A stretch of DNA of 64,000 bases, from positions 2,790,001 to 2,854,000 of the forward strand of contig NZ_CP119572.1 of assembly GCF_029278605.1 (NCBI RefSeq), in the 5' to 3' direction. The notes beneath the pieces are model-generated. The model was not told where the DNA came from. It searched no databases and was given only the letters and a program-made list of their open reading frames with translations. Every line of letters begins with the position of its first letter. The stretch's first letter is position 1. Position numbers and translations under genes: made by a program. The stretch is from Cupriavidus sp. WKF15. GTDB taxonomy: Bacteria; Pseudomonadota; Gammaproteobacteria; Burkholderiales; Burkholderiaceae. Positions 54,559 through 62,482 of the stretch are shown here, piece by piece.

Positions 54559-55535
54559 TCACGTTGTCCTGGCCAGCTTGCGCGGCCGCGGCGCTGGCGG
54601 GCGTGCTGCTGGACCAGTGGCTGGGCGAGCCCAGGCGCTGGCATCCGCTGGCCGGCTTCGGCCGTCTCGCCAATGCGCTGGAACACCGCTTCAATCGATC
54701 TCCACAGACCACGCCCGCCTGGCGCCAGCGAATCGCGGGCATTGCTGCGTGGTCGTTGATGGTGCTGGTGCCGGCGGCGCTGGTCTCGCTGCTGGCCGAC
54801 GCTGCAACCGGGTGGCATCCGTGGCTCGGCTGGATGGTGCACGTCGTCGCGCTCTACGCGGCGCTGGGCGCGCGCAGCCTGTACCAGCACATCGCGCCGA
54901 TCGCCGAGGCGCTGGCACGTGCCGACCTTGGCGCGGCACGCGCACTGACCGCTCGCGTCGTGTCACGCGACACGGCCGATGCCGACAGTGAAGCGCTGGC
55001 GCGCGCCGCATGCGAATCGGCGCTGGAGAATGGCAACGACGCGATCTTCGGCGCGCTGTTCTGGTTCCTCGTGGGCGGCGCGCCCGCGGTGATCGCGTTC
55101 CGGCTGGCAAATACACTCGATGCGATGTGGGGCTACCGCACGCCGCGCCTGCGGTATTTCGGCTGGGCTGCCGCGCGGCTTGACGATGTTCTCAACCTCG
55201 CGCCCGCGCGGCTGACGGCGCTGTCCTATGCGCTGCTCGGCACCACCGCGCAAGCCCTGCGGTGCTGGCGGACGCAGGCGCCGGCCTGGTCCAGCCCCAA
55301 CGCGGGCCCGGTAATGGCCGCCGGCGCCGGTGCGATAGGCGTGGCGCTGGGCGGTCCGGCCCGCTACCACGGTGAACTCGAGGCACGTCCGCCCCTGGGC
55401 ACCGGCGCCCGGCCTGACGCCGGCCATGTGCTGGCCTGCCTGCGGCTGGTGCGGCGCACGTTGTGGCTATGGCTCGCGCTGGCCCTGGCGAGCGCAGCGG
55501 CCCTGTACGCGTTTCCCGCCCTGCTATCCCGATGA
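54555..55535 (+). CDS. cbiB: Adenosylcobinamide-phosphate synthase CbiB
   Basis: 326 residues; an inner-membrane enzyme that attaches aminopropanol (or its phosphate) to adenosylcobyrate. Family motifs: DQWLGEPRRWHPLAGFGRLA near the start, ARALTARVVSRDTADADSEA, and the block ESALENGNDAIFGALFWFLV. The stretch RLANTLDAMWGYRTPRLRYF is also typical. It overlaps both cobU and cobD by 4 bases (ATGA), so the three are translationally coupled. Confidence 0.95.
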   Translation: MITLSWPACAAAALAGVLLDQWLGEPRRWHPLAGFGRLANALEHRFNRSPQTTPAWRQRIAGIAAWSLMVLVPAALVSLLADAATGWHPWLGWMVHVVALYAALGARSLYQHIAPIAEALARADLGAARALTARVVSRDTADADSEALARAACESALENGNDAIFGALFWFLVGGAPAVIAFRLANTLDAMWGYRTPRLRYFGWAAARLDDVLNLAPARLTALSYALLGTTAQALRCWRTQAPAWSSPNAGPVMAAGAGAIGVALGGPARYHGELEARPPLGTGARPDAGHVLACLRLVRRTLWLWLALALASAAALYAFPALLSR

Positions 55536-56554
55536 GACCCGCACTGGCTCCCATCCGCCACGGCGGCGACCTGCAGGCAGCCGTGCGCCGCTACGGACGG
55601 CCCGCCGCCGGATGGCTGGACCTGTCCACCGGCATCAATCCGTCGGGCTATCCGGTTCCCCCGATTCCGGCCGAGGCCTGGCAGCGCCTGCCCGAGGACG
55701 ACGACGGTCTCGCGGACATCGCCGCACGCGCGTTCGGCGCTCGGCAGGCGCTGCCGGTCGCCGGCTCACAGGCCGCAATCCGCACGTTGCCGCAACAGCT
55801 CGCGCGCGGACGCGTCGGCGTGGCCGCGCTCGGATACAGCGAGTACGCCCCTGCGTTCGCCGCTGCCGGCCATGAAGTCGTGCTGCTCGGCGAAGCGGAT
55901 TTTGCGCAGCCTTCGCTGGCTGATGGCCTGGACCACCTGGTCGTGGTCAATCCGAACAATCCGACCGGCCGCCTGCTCCCAGCAAAAACGCTGCTGGGCT
56001 GGCACGCGACCCTCGCCCGGCGCACCGGCACCCTGGTCGTCGACGAAGCCTTCATCGACTGCACGCCGGGACACTCCATCGCGGCTCACAGCGGCGCACC
56101 AGGCCTCGTAGTGCTGCGCTCGCTTGGCAAGTTCTACGGGCTCGCCGGCGTCCGCTGCGGCTTCGTACTCGGCGAGCGCGCGCTGCTCGATGCGCTGCAT
56201 GAGCGCCTGGGCCACTGGACCGTATCGGGCCCGGCGCGCGTGATCGCCCGCGCGGCGCTGGCCGATGCCGGCTGGCAGGCTGCCAACCGTGACAGGCTGG
56301 CCGCATGGGGCGAGCGCCTGTCGGCACTGCTGCATCGCTACGGCCTGCAGGCAGTGATGCAACCGCTGTTCTGCTGGGTGCCCCATGAAGAGGCGGCCCG
56401 ACTGCACGATGCGCTGGCCCTGCATGGCGTCTGGACCCGCCGCTTCGATGCCGCCGGCGACTGCCCGCCGGGCCTGCGCCTTGGCCTGCCGCCCGACACA
56501 CAGCACGCATGGCAGCACCTGGAAGCCGCGCTGGCTGCCGTGATGCGCCGCTGA
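55532..56554 (+). CDS. cobD: L-threonine-O-3-phosphate decarboxylase CobD
   Basis: 340 residues. A PLP enzyme of the histidinol-phosphate aminotransferase fold that makes aminopropanol phosphate for the lower loop of B12. Start at the ATGA overlap with cbiB. Visible parts: WLDLSTGINPSGYPVPPIP, the VVVNPNNPTGRLLP loop, DEAFIDCTP and the PLP lysine in RSLGKFYGLAGVRCGF (K200). Called cobC in the Pseudomonas naming. The btuF-like gene starts 32 bases downstream. Confidence 0.93.
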   Translation: MRPALAPIRHGGDLQAAVRRYGRPAAGWLDLSTGINPSGYPVPPIPAEAWQRLPEDDDGLADIAARAFGARQALPVAGSQAAIRTLPQQLARGRVGVAALGYSEYAPAFAAAGHEVVLLGEADFAQPSLADGLDHLVVVNPNNPTGRLLPAKTLLGWHATLARRTGTLVVDEAFIDCTPGHSIAAHSGAPGLVVLRSLGKFYGLAGVRCGFVLGERALLDALHERLGHWTVSGPARVIARAALADAGWQAANRDRLAAWGERLSALLHRYGLQAVMQPLFCWVPHEEAARLHDALALHGVWTRRFDAAGDCPPGLRLGLPPDTQHAWQHLEAALAAVMRR

Positions 56555-56586
56555 ATGCCACCACTGCGAACCCGCTCATCCAGCCG

Positions 56587-57501
56587 ATGTCCGATCGTAC
56601 TGCCCTCATACGCCACCTTGCTGCCGCTGCATGGCTCTGCGCTGCCGCGCCGGCCATGGCCGCCATTTCCGTCGTCGACGACGCCGGCCAGACTGTCACG
56701 CTCGCCCAGCCCGCCCGGCGCGTGGTGTCGCTGGCCCCGCACGTGACCGAGCTGATCTACGCCGCGGGCGGCGGCGAGCGCATCGTCGGCACCGTCAGCT
56801 ACAGCGACTACCCACCGCAGGCGCGTGATATTCCGCGCGTCGGCGACAACAAGGCGCTGGACCTCGAACGCATTGCCGCGCTCAAGCCGGACCTGATCGT
56901 GGTGTGGCGCCACGGCAATGCGCAGAAGCAGACCGACCGCCTGCGCGCACTTGGGCTGCCGCTGTTCTACAGCGAGCCGCGCCGGCTCGATGCGATTCCC
57001 GAGAACCTGGAAAAGCTCGGCACATTGCTGGGCACCGAAGCCGTGGCCCGCCGTGCCGCGGACGATTTCCGCCAGCGCGTGGCGACGCTGCGCAAGACCT
57101 ACGCGGGCAAGCCGCCCGTCACGGTGTTCTACCAGGTCTGGCAGCAGCCGCTGATGACGCTCAATGGCCAGCACCTGGTCAGCGACCTGCTTGCGCTGTG
57201 CGGCGGCCGCAACCTGTTTGCCGCTGAATCGCCATTGGTGCCCACCGTGTCGGTGGAGGCTGTGGTGGCCGGCAATCCGGAAGTCATGCTGACCGCAGGC
57301 GCGGGCGCCACGCAATCGGACCGGCCGCTGGCGGATTTTGCGATGTGGGAGAAATGGAAGCAGGTCACGGCGGTGGCACGCGGCAATCTGTTCACGATCA
57401 ACGGCGACCTCGTCAACCGCGCCGGCCCGCGCGTGGTGCAGGGCGCCGAGCAGATCTGCAAGGACCTCGACACGGCGCGCAGCCGCCGGCCCGCGCGCTG
57501 A
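56587..57501 (+). CDS. btuF: Cobalamin-binding periplasmic protein (BtuF-like)
   Basis: 304 residues from the ATG at 56587. A signal peptide (ALIRHLAAAAWLCAAAPAMA) precedes a class III substrate-binding fold. Its opening VVSLAPHVTELIYAAGGGER, then GTVSYSDYPPQARDIPRVGD and KPDLIVVW, match BtuF and related corrinoid binders. It would hand B12 or cobinamide from BtuB to the BtuC-BtuD transporter encoded at 60624-62464. Last gene of the plus-strand run; its stop abuts that of the convergent cobC. Confidence 0.9.
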   Translation: MSDRTALIRHLAAAAWLCAAAPAMAAISVVDDAGQTVTLAQPARRVVSLAPHVTELIYAAGGGERIVGTVSYSDYPPQARDIPRVGDNKALDLERIAALKPDLIVVWRHGNAQKQTDRLRALGLPLFYSEPRRLDAIPENLEKLGTLLGTEAVARRAADDFRQRVATLRKTYAGKPPVTVFYQVWQQPLMTLNGQHLVSDLLALCGGRNLFAAESPLVPTVSVEAVVAGNPEVMLTAGAGATQSDRPLADFAMWEKWKQVTAVARGNLFTINGDLVNRAGPRVVQGAEQICKDLDTARSRRPAR

Positions 57502-58092
57502 TCAACCCGCGCTGCGGTTCCACCACGCGAGCTGCGGCATGCCGTGGCCGAGACGGAACCGGCAGCTCGCGCCAAAGCCCAGCTCCCAACCCAGCGTCGT
57601 CGCCAGCGGCAGGCCGAGCCAGTGGGCGGCCAGCATGCGCATGGGTCCCGCGTGGCCGATTACCCACAGACAGGCGTCGGGCGAAGCCGGCTGAGCCAGC
57701 GACTCTGCCCAGCCGGACACACGCGCCATGACCTGCGCCGCGGTCTCGCCGCCGTGCGGGCAGGCATCGAGCAGGTCCTGTGCGAGCGCGTCGAGCTCGC
57801 CACGCGCGATGTCGTCCCATGCGCGCCCTTCCCACGCGCCGAAGTCGATCTCGGCAAGGCGCGGCTCGAACTCGGGCTCCAGCGTGTGCGCGGGCAAGGC
57901 CTGCAGCAGCAGCCGGGCCGTGTCCGCGGCGCGCCGCAGTGGGCTCGTCAGCACGCGATGCGGTGTCGGCAGCGCCGCAACGATGGCCGCTGGCGCCGGC
58001 GCAACCGGCGCGGCCAGGCACAGGTCCAGGCGGCCGTAGCAGATACCGGGGCCGATATCGGGCCGCGCGTGGCGGATCAGGACCACGTCCAT
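57502..58092 (-). CDS. cobC: Alpha-ribazole phosphatase (histidine phosphatase family)
   Basis: 196 residues. The phosphohistidine motif is LIRHARPDIGPGICYGRLD (H8), and the second His is in WVIGHAGPMRM. It removes the phosphate from alpha-ribazole phosphate or from the cobalamin phosphate. The start overlaps the cobS stop by 16 bases. Last gene of the minus-strand unit btuB to cobC. Its family is broad; the role is set by context. Confidence 0.88.
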   Translation of the reverse strand: MDVVLIRHARPDIGPGICYGRLDLCLAAPVAPAPAAIVAALPTPHRVLTSPLRRAADTARLLLQALPAHTLEPEFEPRLAEIDFGAWEGRAWDDIARGELDALAQDLLDACPHGGETAAQVMARVSGWAESLAQPASPDACLWVIGHAGPMRMLAAHWLGLPLATTLGWELGFGASCRFRLGHGMPQLAWWNRSAG

Positions 58093-58853
58093 GCCGCGGC
58101 CACCAGGTAGATCAGCAGTTCGGCCAGTTGCTGGGCCATGCCGAGACAGTCGCCCGTATAGCCGCCGATGCGGCGCACGAAATAGCGGCCCAGCAATATG
58201 CGCAGGATCGCCAGCGCGGCCAGCGTCACGCCAGCAAAGGCCGGCGACACGAGCACCAGCGGCGCGGCCCCGCACAGCAGCGCAAAGGCCAGCCCCGTCG
58301 CCCCAGGCCGCTGCGCCACGGGCCTGGCCTTGCCTTCGTCGCGCACATAGTCCAGCGTGGCCAGGTAGCTCACGGCCATGGCGCGGCTGGCGCCATGCGC
58401 GGCGACCAGCACCAGCAGCAACTCGGCCAACCCGCTGCGCGCGCCGATCGCCACAAGCAATTGCCATTTGAGCAGCAGCGCCACGACCAGCGCGATGGCG
58501 CCGAAGGCGCCGATGCGCGAATCGTGCATGATGCGCAGCACGTCCTCGCGCCGCCACGCACCGCCAAACGCATCCACGCAATCGGCCAGCCCGTCTTCAT
58601 GGAAGGCGCCTGTCAGCAGCAAGGTGGCCGCCATGCCCAGCAGCACCGCCACGCCGGGTGGCCACCACTGCAGCGCGCCCCACGTGGCCAACGCGGCCAC
58701 GGCACCGACCAGCAGGCCGACGAACGGAAAGTAACGCGCGGCCGCATTCAGGTAACGCGGCTCATAGCCGACCCAGCGCGCCAGCGGCGGCGGTAGCGGC
58801 AGCCGGGTGAAGTAGCCCAGCGCGGTCAGGAAGAAGCGCAGTTCGTCGGCCAT
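58077..58853 (-). CDS. cobS: Adenosylcobinamide-GDP ribazoletransferase
   Basis: 258 residues with several membrane helices. It joins adenosylcobinamide-GDP and alpha-ribazole (phosphate) to give cobalamin. Family pattern: FLTALGYFTRLPLPPPLARW at the start, then the acidic motif TGAFHEDGLADCVDAFGG, and DSRIGAFGAIALVVALLLKW. It begins 9 bases after cobT and overlaps cobC by 16 bases. Confidence 0.95.
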   Translation of the reverse strand: MADELRFFLTALGYFTRLPLPPPLARWVGYEPRYLNAAARYFPFVGLLVGAVAALATWGALQWWPPGVAVLLGMAATLLLTGAFHEDGLADCVDAFGGAWRREDVLRIMHDSRIGAFGAIALVVALLLKWQLLVAIGARSGLAELLLVLVAAHGASRAMAVSYLATLDYVRDEGKARPVAQRPGATGLAFALLCGAAPLVLVSPAFAGVTLAALAILRILLGRYFVRRIGGYTGDCLGMAQQLAELLIYLVAAAWTWS

Positions 58854-58862
58854 GCGTTGCGG

Positions 58863-59903
58863 TCAGGCCGAGGCGCCGCTGACACCGGCACCGCTGAAGG
58901 TGGCCATCTCGTTCAGGAAGGCCGTGGCCGATGCCAGCAGCGGCCAGGCCAGCGCCGCGCCGGTGCCCTCGCCCAGGCGCAGGTCCAGCGCCAGCAGCGG
59001 CTCGGCCTTGAAATGATCGAGCAGCGCGCGGTGGCCACGCTCGTGCGAGCAGTGCGAGAACACGCAGTACTGCAGCACGCGGGCATCGATGCATTGCGCC
59101 ACTAGCAGCGCGGCCGACGCAATGAAGCCGTCGACGAGGATCACCATGCGGCTCGCCGCAGCGGCCAGGAAAGCGCCCGCCATCATCGCGATCTCGAAGC
59201 CGCCGAATGCGGCCAGTACATCGAGCGGCGCCACGGCGTCCGCGTGCAGTGCGAGCGCGCGTTCGAGCACCTCGCGCTTGTGTGCGAGTCCCGCATCGTC
59301 GAGCCCCGTGCCGCGGCCGATGCAGTCGGCCAGCGGCAGACCCGTGAGCCGGCTCATCATGCAGGCCGCCGACGAGGTGTTGGCGATGCCCATCTCGCCG
59401 AAGCCGATCACGTTGCAGCCCTGCTGCGCGGCGCGCAGCACGCGCGCCATGCCGGCCATCATCGCCGCGCTGGCTTGCTCCGCGCTCATGGCGCGCGTTT
59501 CGGCAAAGTTCTGCGTGCCGTCGGCGATCCGGCAGTTGACCAGTCCCGGCGACGCGGGCAACGGCGCGCGCACGCCGGCATCGACGACCTCGAGTGCAAT
59601 GCCATGCAGGCGCGAGAACACGTTGATGGCCGCGCCGCCGTTCAGGAAGTTCAGCACCATCTGCGCCGTGACTTCGGCCGGATAGGCGCTGACGCCCGCG
59701 TCAGCGACGCCGTGATCGCCCGCGAAAACGATCACGGTGGGGCGTTTGAGAGAGGGCTGCGTGGTGCCACAGATCAGGCCGATCTGCATGGCAAGGTCTT
59801 CCAGCCGGCCGAGCGCGCCGAGCGGCTTGGTCTTGTCGTCGATGGCGGCCCGCAGGGCCGGACGCAGCGCGTCGTCGAGAGGGGCGATTTCGGGGAACAT
59901 CAT
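58863..59903 (-). CDS. cobT: Nicotinate-nucleotide-dimethylbenzimidazole phosphoribosyltransferase
   Basis: 346 residues from the ATG at 59903; a TTG three codons before and an ATG one codon after are also possible, and none has a good ribosome site. It makes alpha-ribazole phosphate from nicotinate mononucleotide and dimethylbenzimidazole. Motifs: DDKTKPLGALGRLEDLAMQI, VIVFAGDHGVADAGVSAYP, NVIGFGEMGIANTSSAA and the C-terminal LRLGEGTGAALAWPLL with its catalytic Glu. Second-last enzyme of the loop pathway in this cluster. Confidence 0.95.
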   Translation of the reverse strand: MMFPEIAPLDDALRPALRAAIDDKTKPLGALGRLEDLAMQIGLICGTTQPSLKRPTVIVFAGDHGVADAGVSAYPAEVTAQMVLNFLNGGAAINVFSRLHGIALEVVDAGVRAPLPASPGLVNCRIADGTQNFAETRAMSAEQASAAMMAGMARVLRAAQQGCNVIGFGEMGIANTSSAACMMSRLTGLPLADCIGRGTGLDDAGLAHKREVLERALALHADAVAPLDVLAAFGGFEIAMMAGAFLAAAASRMVILVDGFIASAALLVAQCIDARVLQYCVFSHCSHERGHRALLDHFKAEPLLALDLRLGEGTGAALAWPLLASATAFLNEMATFSGAGVSGASA

Positions 59904-59949
59904 GATGCGCAATGAGTACGAGTAAAAACGGACCGGCCGCAGTGTACCG

Positions 59950-60627
59950 CTACATCTCCACGCCGCGCTGCGCCTTGATGCCCTGCTGGAAGGCGTGCTT
60001 GACAGGAACCATGTCGGTCACGGTGTCGGCCGCCTCCACCAGTGCCGGTGGCGCCCCGCGGCCCGTGACGACCACGTGCTGCATCGGCGGGCGCGCACGC
60101 AGGTCGGCGACGACCTGCTCCACATCAAGATAGTGCAGCTTGAGCGCAATATTGAGTTCGTCGAGCAGCACGAGCCCGATCGACGGGTCGCGCAGCATGC
60201 CCCGGGCCACTTCCCAGGCCGCTTCGGCCTTGGCCACGTCGCGCGCGCGGTCCTGCGTTTCCCAGGTATAGCCTTCGCCCATTACGTGGAAAGCGCACTC
60301 GTCGGGAAAGCGGCGCAGGAACATTTCCTCGCCGGTAGGCTGCGCGCCCTTGATGAACTGCACGACGCCGGTGCGCATGCCGTGGCCCAGCGCGCGCACC
60401 ACCATGCCGAAGCCCGAGCTGGACTTGCCCTTGCCGTTGCCGGTGGTGATCACGATCACGCCGCGCTCGTCCTGCGCGGCGGCGATCTTCGCGTCGACCA
60501 CTTCCTTCTTGCGGACCATGCGTGCCTTGTGGCGCGCATCGCGGCCGGCATCGTCCTGGCCGCTGGTCTGTTCCGTCGTGTTGTCGTTCGTGTTGTCGTT
60601 CGTGTTGTCGTTCGTGTTGTCGTTCAT
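59950..60627 (-). CDS. cobO: Cob(I)yrinic acid a,c-diamide adenosyltransferase
   Basis: 225 residues. It transfers adenosyl from ATP to the cobalt of corrinoids (CobA/BtuR/CobO type). The P-loop is ITTGNGKGKSSSGFGM, followed by VQFIKGAQPTGEEMFL and VLLDELNIALKLHYL. The first 20 or so residues are a repeat of Asn-Asp-Asn-Thr that looks unstructured. Its ATG overlaps the stop of the upstream ATP-binding gene by 4 bases (ATGA). Sometimes named cobA or btuR. Confidence 0.94.
   Translation of the reverse strand: MNDNTNDNTNDNTNDNTTEQTSGQDDAGRDARHKARMVRKKEVVDAKIAAAQDERGVIVITTGNGKGKSSSGFGMVVRALGHGMRTGVVQFIKGAQPTGEEMFLRRFPDECAFHVMGEGYTWETQDRARDVAKAEAAWEVARGMLRDPSIGLVLLDELNIALKLHYLDVEQVVADLRARPPMQHVVVTGRGAPPALVEAADTVTDMVPVKHAFQQGIKAQRGVEM
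60578..60625. repeat. Four perfect 12-base tandem repeats at the start of cobO
   Basis: GTGTTGTCGTTC is repeated four times without mismatch. On the coding strand it gives repeats of Asn, Asp and Thr residues (NDNT) right after the initiator Met of CobO. The unit keeps the frame. Such perfect short repeats are prone to copy-number change by slippage. Confidence 0.95.
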
Positions 60628-61460
60628 GGTTCGTCGTGCGATGACCCCGCCGGGCGGGGAGATCCATCTGGAATCAGCGCGGTGTGCACACCGTCCGTGA
60701 CGCTGACGATCGGCGTGCGCAGCGCATGCGAGCATTGTTCGGGTGTCAGCACCTGATGCGCCGGCCCATGCAGCGCGGTGCCATTTTCGGCCATCAGCAG
60801 CGCATGGGTGGCATAGCGTCGGGCCAGGTTCAGGTCGTGCAGGATCACGACGATGGCGTGGCGGCCGGCGCGCGCCAGCGCCGCCAGCGCTTCGAGCACC
60901 ATGATCTGGTGGCGCAAGTCCAGGTGCGAGACCGGTTCATCGAGGAGCAGCAGCGGCGCCTGCTGCGCCAGCACGGCGGCCAGCGCCGCGCGCTGGCGTT
61001 CGCCGCCGGACAACGTCAGCACATCGCGTGCGGACAGGGTGTCGAGATCCATCGCATGGATGGCGGCGCGCACCACGGCATCGTCGTCCCGGCCGGCCCA
61101 GCCCCAGCCGGACAGGTGTGGATGGCGGCCGACGCGCACGGCATCCAGCACGGACATCGAGAAGGTGTCATGCACCGCCTGCGGCAGATAGGCGCGCTGG
61201 CGGGCCAGTGCGGCCGGCGACAGGCGCTCGAGCGGCGTGCCATCCAGGCTGGCGCCGCCGGCATCCGCGCGGCGCAGGCCGGACAGCACCGCCATCAGCG
61301 TGGACTTGCCCACGCCGTTGGGCCCGGCCACGCACCAGAGCTGGCCCGGCGCGATCTCCAGCGACAGGCGCTCGAGCAGTACGCGCGTGCCGGTGCGCAG
61401 GCTCACATCACGGAGCGCCAGCGTCGGGCATGCGGCCGCGGGTTCTGACCATGACGTCAT
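60624..61460 (-). CDS. btuD: Cobalamin ABC transporter ATP-binding protein (BtuD/FecE type)
   Basis: 278 residues. Walker A in VAGPNGVGKSTLMAVLSGL, signature motif LTLSGGERQRAALAAVLAQ, Walker B LLLLDEPVSHLDLRHQ, and the switch His in VVILHDLNLARRY. It drives uptake through the BtuC permease encoded just upstream. Both neighbours overlap it by 4 bases (ATGA), so btuC, btuD and cobO are tightly coupled. The substrate is inferred from the B12 context; FecE-type ATPases also serve siderophores and heme. Confidence 0.93.
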   Translation of the reverse strand: MTSWSEPAAACPTLALRDVSLRTGTRVLLERLSLEIAPGQLWCVAGPNGVGKSTLMAVLSGLRRADAGGASLDGTPLERLSPAALARQRAYLPQAVHDTFSMSVLDAVRVGRHPHLSGWGWAGRDDDAVVRAAIHAMDLDTLSARDVLTLSGGERQRAALAAVLAQQAPLLLLDEPVSHLDLRHQIMVLEALAALARAGRHAIVVILHDLNLARRYATHALLMAENGTALHGPAHQVLTPEQCSHALRTPIVSVTDGVHTALIPDGSPRPAGSSHDEP

Positions 61461-62464
61461 CGTGGCCTCCGCAGCAGCAGGTAGAGGAAGGTCGGCACGC
61501 CCAGCAGCGCGGTGATGACACCCACCGGAAGCTGCGCGGGCGCGATCACGGTGCGGGCGATCAGGTCGGCAGCCATGAGCAGCGCGCCGCCAAGCAGCGC
61601 CGAGGCCGGCAGCAGCAGGCGCTGGTCGTTGCCCCAGGCGAGGCGCACGAGATGCGGCACCACCAGGCCGACAAAGCCGATGGAGCCGGCGGTCGTGATG
61701 GCCACGGCGATCGACAGCGAAGCGAGCAGGAACGTGGCCAGGCGCACGCGCCCGACTCGCACACCCAGCGATTGCGCCACGGTTTCACCGAGCAGCATCA
61801 CATTGAGCGAACGCGCCATCGGCATGGCCAGCAGCACGGCAAGCAGCAGCATGGCGAGCGCGGCACCATATTCGGCCGTACCGCCCAGATCGCCCGTGAG
61901 CCAGAAAAGCATGCCGCGCAGCCGGGCCTCGGGCGCAATCGCGAGGATCAGCGTGATCAGCGCGCCCCAGCCTGAAGCCAGGATCACGCCAGTCAGCAAC
62001 AGGCGCGCCCCGGCCTCATGGTGTCCGCCCTGTACCTGCGGATGCAGCAGATCGCGCCGCGCCAGCGTGGCAACCAGCACCATCGAAAGCAGCGCACCGC
62101 CCGCCGCACCGCCCTGCACGGCCCATAGCGGCAGCATCATGAGCATCGCCCCAAGCGCGCCGGTGGCGGCGCCGCCGGATACGCCCAGTACATACGGTTC
62201 GGCCAGCGGATTGCGAAGCAGCACCTGCATCAGCGCACCGGACAGGGCCAGCAAGCCGCCGCATGCGAACGCCGCCGCCGCGCGCGGCAGGCGCAGGTCG
62301 CGCACGATGGCACCGGCGGTGCCGGTGTCGGCGCCGGTCAGCGCCTGCCAGAGCTGGCCGGCATCCATGCGCACGCTGCCCAGCGCCAGCGACAGCAGGA
62401 ACACCGCCACGACCGCGGCCGCGAGCGCCAGCCATACCGCGAGGGCGCGCCGGAAGTCAGACAT
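61457..62464 (-). CDS. btuC: Cobalamin ABC transporter permease (BtuC/FecCD type)
   Basis: 335 residues with about ten membrane helices, as in BtuC. Family blocks: LRLPRAAAAFACGGLLALSG, PLAEPYVLGVSGGAATGA, GSIGFVGLVVPHLVRLAWG and PVGVITALLGVPTFLYLL near the end. It lies between btuB and btuD on the same strand, 18 bases after the btuB stop. The assignment to cobalamin rests on context. Confidence 0.93.
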   Translation of the reverse strand: MSDFRRALAVWLALAAAVVAVFLLSLALGSVRMDAGQLWQALTGADTGTAGAIVRDLRLPRAAAAFACGGLLALSGALMQVLLRNPLAEPYVLGVSGGAATGALGAMLMMLPLWAVQGGAAGGALLSMVLVATLARRDLLHPQVQGGHHEAGARLLLTGVILASGWGALITLILAIAPEARLRGMLFWLTGDLGGTAEYGAALAMLLLAVLLAMPMARSLNVMLLGETVAQSLGVRVGRVRLATFLLASLSIAVAITTAGSIGFVGLVVPHLVRLAWGNDQRLLLPASALLGGALLMAADLIARTVIAPAQLPVGVITALLGVPTFLYLLLRRPR

Positions 62465-62482
62465 GGCGCGCCATCCGGCCCG

